Of a stretch of 43,907 nucleotides of DNA, positions 38,600 to 43,907 are shown piece by piece. The DNA is from Alphaproteobacteria bacterium (GTDB lineage Bacteria; Pseudomonadota; Alphaproteobacteria; UBA9219; RFNS01): the NCBI GenBank assembly GCA_009927055.1, contig RFNS01000106.1, forward strand, positions 1-43,907, written 5' to 3'. The notes beneath the pieces are model-generated. The model saw nothing but the letters and a program-made list of their open reading frames with translations. It made no database searches and was not told the DNA's origin. The translations under genes and the position numbers were made by a program. Position 1 is the stretch's first letter. Each line of letters begins with the position of its first letter.

Positions 38600-39715
38600 A
38601 TGAAAATTCTGTTTGTCTATAAAACCTGCTTCACTGAAAGTTTTGGCGGCATCGAGCAATTTTTACACCAACTGGCCTTGCCGCTGGCGGCCAACGGCCA
38701 TCATGTCACCATTCTGACGCTTGCCGATATCAAAGAGAGCAATGAGTTGACGGTGGCCAACGTGCGCGTGGTGCGCTGTCCCATTTCTTTGTCTATTTCA
38801 TCGAACAGCATCTCGCTTAAAGCGCTGGGCATTTTTAGGCAGATGGCCGCGCAGCACGATGTTGTGCATTTCAATTATCCGTGGCCGTGGGGCGATGTTT
38901 TATCGCTGCTGCTGCCCCACAATAAACCTTATATCGTCAGCTATCACAGCGATATTGTGCGGCAAAAGGTGTTGCGTTTTGTCTATTGGCCGCTGGAGCA
39001 GGTTTTTCTGGCACGCGCCCGCGCCCTTGTGGCCACCTCGCCCGCGTATGCCGAAACCAGCGCGAACCTGAACAACCATCGGCACAAAACACACGTGGTG
39101 CCCATTGGTTTGGCCGATCAATCTCAAACCCCTGTGCCAGAATCTGTGATGACCCACTGGCGCGCGGTGACGCATCATAAAAAATTTTTCCTGTTTGTGG
39201 GCGCGCTGCGATATTATAAAGGCCTGCACATTGTGCTGGAGGCCCTGAAAGATCACGATTGGCCGGTGGTGATTGCGGGCACAGGCCCCGAAGAAAAAAA
39301 ACTGAAAGCGCGTGCGGCGCAGCTGGGCTTAAAAAACATCGTGTGGGCCGGGAAAATAACCGATGATGATAAGTGGGCGCTGCTGCGGTTGTGTCATGCG
39401 TTTGTGTTTCCATCGCACCTGCGGTCAGAGGCGTTTGGCATTTCGCTGCTGGAAGCCGCCATGGCCGGTAAACCGATGATCAGCGCCGAACTTGGCACCG
39501 GCACCAGCTATATCAACGCGCACAACGAAACGGGTCTTGTTGTGCCGGCGGGTGATGCCGGCGGTCTGGCACAGGCCATGCAAAAAGTTTTTGATGACGA
39601 TATTTTTGCGCACGACTGCGGAACCAAAGCGCGCGCGCGATATAAAAATCTTTTTACAGCTGATGCGATGGTCAAGTCATTTGAAAAAATTTATGGTCAG
39701 GCCCATCACGCGTAA
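38600..39715 (+). CDS. Glycosyltransferase family 4
   Basis: GGIEQFLHQLALPLAANGHHVTIL; FLFVGALRYYKGLHIVLEAL; FPSHLRSEAFGISLLEAAMAGKPMISAELGTGTSYI. Confidence 0.93.
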   Translation: MKILFVYKTCFTESFGGIEQFLHQLALPLAANGHHVTILTLADIKESNELTVANVRVVRCPISLSISSNSISLKALGIFRQMAAQHDVVHFNYPWPWGDVLSLLLPHNKPYIVSYHSDIVRQKVLRFVYWPLEQVFLARARALVATSPAYAETSANLNNHRHKTHVVPIGLADQSQTPVPESVMTHWRAVTHHKKFFLFVGALRYYKGLHIVLEALKDHDWPVVIAGTGPEEKKLKARAAQLGLKNIVWAGKITDDDKWALLRLCHAFVFPSHLRSEAFGISLLEAAMAGKPMISAELGTGTSYINAHNETGLVVPAGDAGGLAQAMQKVFDDDIFAHDCGTKARARYKNLFTADAMVKSFEKIYGQAHHA

Positions 39716-40515
39716 AGCGGGCCGGTGAGGATGCGATGAATTTCCTTGGCCAGTTCCTTGGCCAGGCGCGCACGCTGTGTTTTGCTGGCCAGCATCGTGG
39801 CATCTTGCGTGTTACTTAAAAAACCGCTTTCCAGCAGCACCGATGGCACATCGGGCGCGCGCAACACCACAAAATTGGCCGAGCGTATGGGGTTGGTCAG
39901 AATGGGCCAATCGCCCGTCATGCCGCGAATAATCCGCTCCTTCACGCCCGCCGAGAGTTGCCGCGTGCGCTTGGTGGTCAGATCAAGCAAAATGGCCGCC
40001 ACTTCGGGGTCAACATAATCGGGCAAGGTTTTTTGTTCTGGCTCGGCCTTAATTTCCTGCTCGACCAGCGATTTGGTCAAATCATCTGATGCGCGATCAG
40101 AAAGAGAATAAACCGAAAGCCCGCGCGCCTTGGGGTTGGGTGCGCTATCGGCATGAATAGATACAAACAAATCGGCCCCCAGCGCGCGCGCAAATTTTAC
40201 CCGATCCTGCAAAGGAACAAACGTATCGGTCTCACGCGTCAGGCGCACCTGAATTTTCTCCTGCCCCCGCAGCAGGTTGGCCAGGCGCAACCCCAAATCC
40301 AGCGTAATGGTTTTCTCTAAAACACCATTCCGCCCTATGGCGCCTGGGTCTTTACCGCCGTGACCGGGGTCGAGCACCAAAAGCCTTGGCGGGCGCGGTT
40401 TTCGGGGGGGGAGCGGCACGTTGGCGATGGCCGGCGAGGCCACGCACACCAGGCCAAGGCCCAGCATGCCGCCCAGCATTTCTCTGCGTGTCAACAATTC
40501 CTGCCAGCGATTCAT
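39706..40515 (-). CDS. N-acetylmuramoyl-L-alanine amidase (AmiA/B/C family) with Tat-like signal; ORF track extends to 40650
   Basis: LTRREMLGGMLGLGLVCVASPAIA signal; VLDPGHGGKDPGAIG; FVSIHADSAPNPKARGLSVYSLS; VLLESGFLSNTQDA. Confidence 0.93.
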   Translation of the reverse strand: MNRWQELLTRREMLGGMLGLGLVCVASPAIANVPLPPRKPRPPRLLVLDPGHGGKDPGAIGRNGVLEKTITLDLGLRLANLLRGQEKIQVRLTRETDTFVPLQDRVKFARALGADLFVSIHADSAPNPKARGLSVYSLSDRASDDLTKSLVEQEIKAEPEQKTLPDYVDPEVAAILLDLTTKRTRQLSAGVKERIIRGMTGDWPILTNPIRSANFVVLRAPDVPSVLLESGFLSNTQDATMLASKTQRARLAKELAKEIHRILTGPLYA

Positions 40516-40717
40516 GCCCTCATCATAGTGCATTTTTGATGATGGGTCAGTGTTGAAAAATTCGCCGCCTGTGGGGTGCGGCACGGGGTGGCGTTCGATA
40601 AAATTTATGATAATTGCTGCGCAACATGGTGAAGATGTTTTATTCATCAACGCGCATGAACCAACGCGTATGCGATATATTTAACGACATTTCAACAGCG
40701 CTTAGCATAATAACAAC

Positions 40718-41842
40718 ATGCACTCGTTTTCAGATATGATAGATGCTACCGCCCTTCACCGCAGTCGCGTGCTGATCATCGATGATGATCCGCTGTACCT
40801 AGAGCTGTTAGAAAAACTTCTGGGCAAAATGGGCGTGGGGCAAATTATTGTGGCCAGCAATGGCGATGAAGGAATTTTGCTGGCGCATGAACATCAGCCA
40901 GAATTAATTTTGCTAGATATTTTGATGCCCGGCATAGATGGGTTCGAGGTGTGCCGCCAACTGCGGGCCGATCCTGCTTTTGCCAACACATCCATCCTTA
41001 TTCAAACCGCCCTGCAAGATGAGCACGAGCGTGTGAAATGTTTTGATGTGGGTGGGAACGATGTGGTCAGCAAGCCGCTTTCAGTGCCCGAATTCAGCGC
41101 GCGTGTGAAAAATCATTTGAAGCAGGCGGTGCAGACACGCACGCTGTACGATTTTCAGCAGCGCATGAATATTCATCTGAACATGGCGCGCGGTTTTATG
41201 TCCAGCCTGCCGCCCACGCTGATGGCCGCACAAAAAGCGGCGAAAAAATTTGGCATGACGTTCGATCTTGCGCAACATTCAGGCGATGATGTGCCCAGCT
41301 GCGTGTGGTATATGAATGAGTTGAACGAGGCGCAGCTGCTGTTTGTTCTGGTGTCGGCGTCGGCCCCTGGGCTTTCGGGCGCGCTTGGCATTTTACGCAT
41401 CGATGGTTTGCTGCGCGAGTTGATCCCCCACACCAAAACCCCAGGCGATTTGATTGCCCAGCTTGATCAGCGGCTGGGACAAACGCCCGATAACGCCATT
41501 TTTGTGGGCATATCGGCCTTGATGCTGCAGAAGGAGAGCGATGTCATCACCTATGCTGTGGCCGGACATCCTGCGCCGCTGATTGTGAAAAAAGACGGCG
41601 CCACCAGTTTGGGCGCGGGGTTGCCGCCTTTGGGCAGCGGCCTCATTAACGGGCAAAACCAGACGTGGAAAAAATCGAAAGACGAAACAATGATGGTGCA
41701 CACCGCGGGCCTTCACCTGCACCAAGAGCAAAACGCCCAGCGGCTTTTGGCCCTGCATCAGGCCCAGCAGCTGACAGCACACGCCTGCATCACCATCATG
41801 CAACACGACACAGAAGAATGTACGCTGGCGTTGATACGGTGA
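40718..41842 (+). CDS. Response regulator fused to a degenerate PP2C/SpoIIE-like domain
   Basis: Intact receiver (LIIDDDPLYLELL, LILLDILMPGIDGFEVCR, VSKPLS); C-terminal half aligns with RsbU/SpoIIE pattern but metal-binding Asp positions are changed. Confidence 0.8.
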   Translation: MHSFSDMIDATALHRSRVLIIDDDPLYLELLEKLLGKMGVGQIIVASNGDEGILLAHEHQPELILLDILMPGIDGFEVCRQLRADPAFANTSILIQTALQDEHERVKCFDVGGNDVVSKPLSVPEFSARVKNHLKQAVQTRTLYDFQQRMNIHLNMARGFMSSLPPTLMAAQKAAKKFGMTFDLAQHSGDDVPSCVWYMNELNEAQLLFVLVSASAPGLSGALGILRIDGLLRELIPHTKTPGDLIAQLDQRLGQTPDNAIFVGISALMLQKESDVITYAVAGHPAPLIVKKDGATSLGAGLPPLGSGLINGQNQTWKKSKDETMMVHTAGLHLHQEQNAQRLLALHQAQQLTAHACITIMQHDTEECTLALIR

Positions 41843-41872
41843 TGAGTTCAGGCCATCCTTCAACAGGAATAG

Positions 41873-41904
41873 AAAAAAACTGAAGCCCCTGCGAAAGCAG
41901 GGGC
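41873..41904 (-). terminator. Rho-independent terminator at the end of repeat copy B
   Basis: On the minus strand GCCCCTGC-TTTC-GCAGGGGC followed by TTCAG and a 7-T run; downstream of secD. Confidence 0.7.
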
Positions 41905-41980
41905 CCATCACACATCGGTTTTCTTTGATGGTGCCTTCAGGTGATGGGTGCCTGCCTCCGCAGGCACTGCAGTATTCTTT
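41873..41980 (-). repeat. Dispersed ~100-bp imperfect palindromic repeat, copy B
   Basis: Reverse complement AGAATACTGCAGTGCCTGCGGAGGCAGGCACCCATCACCTGA...TGATGGGCCCCTGCTTTCGCAGGGGCTTCAGTTTTTTT matches copy A at 597-705. Confidence 0.8.
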
Positions 41981-42004
41981 CTACTCTTTCAATAAAACGT
42001 GCAC

Positions 42005-43582
42005 CTAAACAAAAAGCTGTTTGGGTTTTGTGGCCTTCACCCACCACACCACCAGCAACCGCGTGACCATAATGGCCGTAAACATGCTGGTGAGAGTGCC
42101 AATAGACAGCGTGATGCCAAACCCTTTAATAGGCCCGCTGCCCAGCGCGAACAAAAGCACCGAAGCGATCAGGTTGGTCACGTTCGCATCAATCACCGCC
42201 GACAGGGCATTGCTGTAACCGGCATCCAGTGCGGCAAAAACCGTGCGCCCGTTGCGAATTTCTTCGCGGATCCGCTCAAAAATCAGTACATTCGCATCCA
42301 CCGCCGTGCCAATAATCAGCACAATGCCCGCAATGCCGGGCAGGGTCAGGCTGGCCCCCAAAACCGAGAGCAGCGCAAAAATCATGGCGATGTTAATCAG
42401 CAGGGCAATGTTGGCAAACAACCCAAACAATTTATATCGGCCCAACATCAGCGCCAGCACCAGCACAAGGCCAGCCAGCGCAGAGAGCCGGCCCGCTTCC
42501 ACTGAATCAGCGCCAAGGCCGGGGCCTACCGTACGTTCCTCAATCACCTGAATGGGGGCGGGCAAGGCGCCAGCGCGCAGCAAAATGGCCAGCTCGTTCG
42601 CGCTTTCGGCGGTAAAGTTGCCCGAAATGACGCCGCTGCCGCCCAAGATGGGCTCACGAATAACGGGCGCGCTGATCACTTTGTTATCCAGCACAATGGC
42701 AAACTGCTTGCCCACGTTGTTGCGCGTCACCTCGCCAAATTTTTTGGCCCCCAAACTATCAAACGCAAACGCAACTACGGGCGCCCCTTGCTGATAGCTG
42801 ACAGCGGCCGAGGTCAGCTGATCGCCCCCCAGCATCACGCGCCTGTTCACGGCATGATACCCCCCTTCGCGCTCGACATCGGGCAACGCTTCAAACCCTG
42901 CGGGCGCGCGGCCCATGGCCAGATCATTCGGGTTGGCGGTGTCATCGACCAAGCGGAAGGTCAGCTTGGCCGTTTGCCCCAAAAGCCGCTTGAAGGTCGA
43001 TGGATCATCCACCCCCGGTAGCTGCACCATAATGCGGTCATCGCCCTGGCGCTGAATAGTGGGTTCGCGCGTGCCCGTTTCATCGATACGCCTGCGCACA
43101 ATTTCAATCGATTGTTCCAACGCCTGCTGCCTACGGGTTAACGCCGATTCTTTACGAAATGAAAGGCTTATACGCCTGTCTTCAGAGATCACATTAAATT
43201 CTTGACGCAGATCGGCCAGCGCTTGTTGCGCTTTCTCCATCTGGCCCGATTCGGTGATGATCACGCTCACCGTGCCCGATGCCTGACGCAAATCGGTATA
43301 TTTAATTTTAGCATCGCGCAGGCGGCGGCGTACATCATCCACCATCGTGTCCAGCGCATCGTTCAGCACGGCCTCTGTCTGCACCGCCAGCAGCAAGTGG
43401 GCGCCGCCCCGCAAATCCAACCCAAGGCTGACCGCCTGCTGCGGAAACCAGCTGGGCATTTTCTGCATCCACACCAACGCCGAGTTTGGCAAAATATTGG
43501 GCAGCGCATACAGCAGCGCCCAAAGCGATAGAAGAATAATCAGCCCCTGCTGGCCGCGGCCCAGATTAATCATTCCCAGCAT
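42005..43582 (-). CDS. secD: Protein translocase subunit SecD
   Basis: LGLDLRGGAHLLLAV; SGNFTAESANELAILLRAGALPAPIQVIEERTVGPGLGADSVEAG; GTAVDANVLIFERIREE. Confidence 0.97.
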   Translation of the reverse strand: MLGMINLGRGQQGLIILLSLWALLYALPNILPNSALVWMQKMPSWFPQQAVSLGLDLRGGAHLLLAVQTEAVLNDALDTMVDDVRRRLRDAKIKYTDLRQASGTVSVIITESGQMEKAQQALADLRQEFNVISEDRRISLSFRKESALTRRQQALEQSIEIVRRRIDETGTREPTIQRQGDDRIMVQLPGVDDPSTFKRLLGQTAKLTFRLVDDTANPNDLAMGRAPAGFEALPDVEREGGYHAVNRRVMLGGDQLTSAAVSYQQGAPVVAFAFDSLGAKKFGEVTRNNVGKQFAIVLDNKVISAPVIREPILGGSGVISGNFTAESANELAILLRAGALPAPIQVIEERTVGPGLGADSVEAGRLSALAGLVLVLALMLGRYKLFGLFANIALLINIAMIFALLSVLGASLTLPGIAGIVLIIGTAVDANVLIFERIREEIRNGRTVFAALDAGYSNALSAVIDANVTNLIASVLLFALGSGPIKGFGITLSIGTLTSMFTAIMVTRLLVVWWVKATKPKQLFV

Positions 43583-43584
43583 GG

Positions 43585-43893
43585 TTATTTCTTCTCAATG
43601 GCCTTGGGCGATGGTTGGTTATTGTTCGCAGGCTCGGTTTTTGATAGCACATCCTGCACATGCGCGCGCGCCAGCTTAATGTGCACGCCCTCGGCAATAT
43701 CAACCACCAGATAATCATCGCCATCCAGTTTATGGATGGTGCCCACAATGCCGCCCGATGTGACGATTTTATCGCCCCTGCGCAGGTTATCCAGCATGGT
43801 TTTATGCTCTTTCATTTTCTTTTGCTGCGGGCGCAGAAGCAGAAAATAGAAAACGATCAGAATAAAAAACAGCGGCATAAACTGCATCAGCAT
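43585..43893 (-). CDS. yajC: Preprotein translocase subunit YajC
   Basis: FFILIVFYFLLLRPQQKKMKEHKTMLDNLRRGDKIVTSGGIVGTI. Confidence 0.95.
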   Translation of the reverse strand: MLMQFMPLFFILIVFYFLLLRPQQKKMKEHKTMLDNLRRGDKIVTSGGIVGTIHKLDGDDYLVVDIAEGVHIKLARAHVQDVLSKTEPANNNQPSPKAIEKK

Positions 43894-43907
43894 ATCCTGC
43901 CCTGTGG

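Overview
The window is alphaproteobacterial-type chromosome. Core genes include a kdsD/kpsF 3' end, hemF, a divergent Hsp70, trmL, petABC (bc1 complex), an RND efflux pair, wecB with a surface-polysaccharide glycosyltransferase locus, mdh, phhB, a Tat-type amidase, secD and yajC. These core genes are interrupted by a ~13.1 kb integrated element at about 9530-22683. The element is bounded by a perfect 45-bp direct repeat of the 3' end of tRNA-Gly(TCC); the intact tRNA is at 22639-22712 on the minus strand. It encodes a tyrosine integrase with an HTH-like domain inserted ahead of its catalytic domain, two AlpA/Xis-like HTH proteins, a lone TerS-like small terminase, an SF3 primase-helicase, a single-chain Type ISP-like restriction-modification enzyme and a PD-(D/E)XK-like partner. 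No capsid, tail or large-terminase gene is visible. The best single reading is a phage-satellite-like (PICI-like) island carrying anti-phage cargo. The most unusual non-coding signal is a 186-nt intergenic segment (15526-15711) that tiles into three abutting helical modules, one capped by a GNRA-type loop. TGCGACCTA(GA) repeats with an 11-bp period occur near both ends of the island and look like integrase arm sites. Outside the island, a ~100-bp repeat occurs twice and acts as an apparent terminator in both places, and a response regulator carries a PP2C-like domain that has lost its metal-binding aspartates. All family assignments are from reading motifs by eye; no database search was run.
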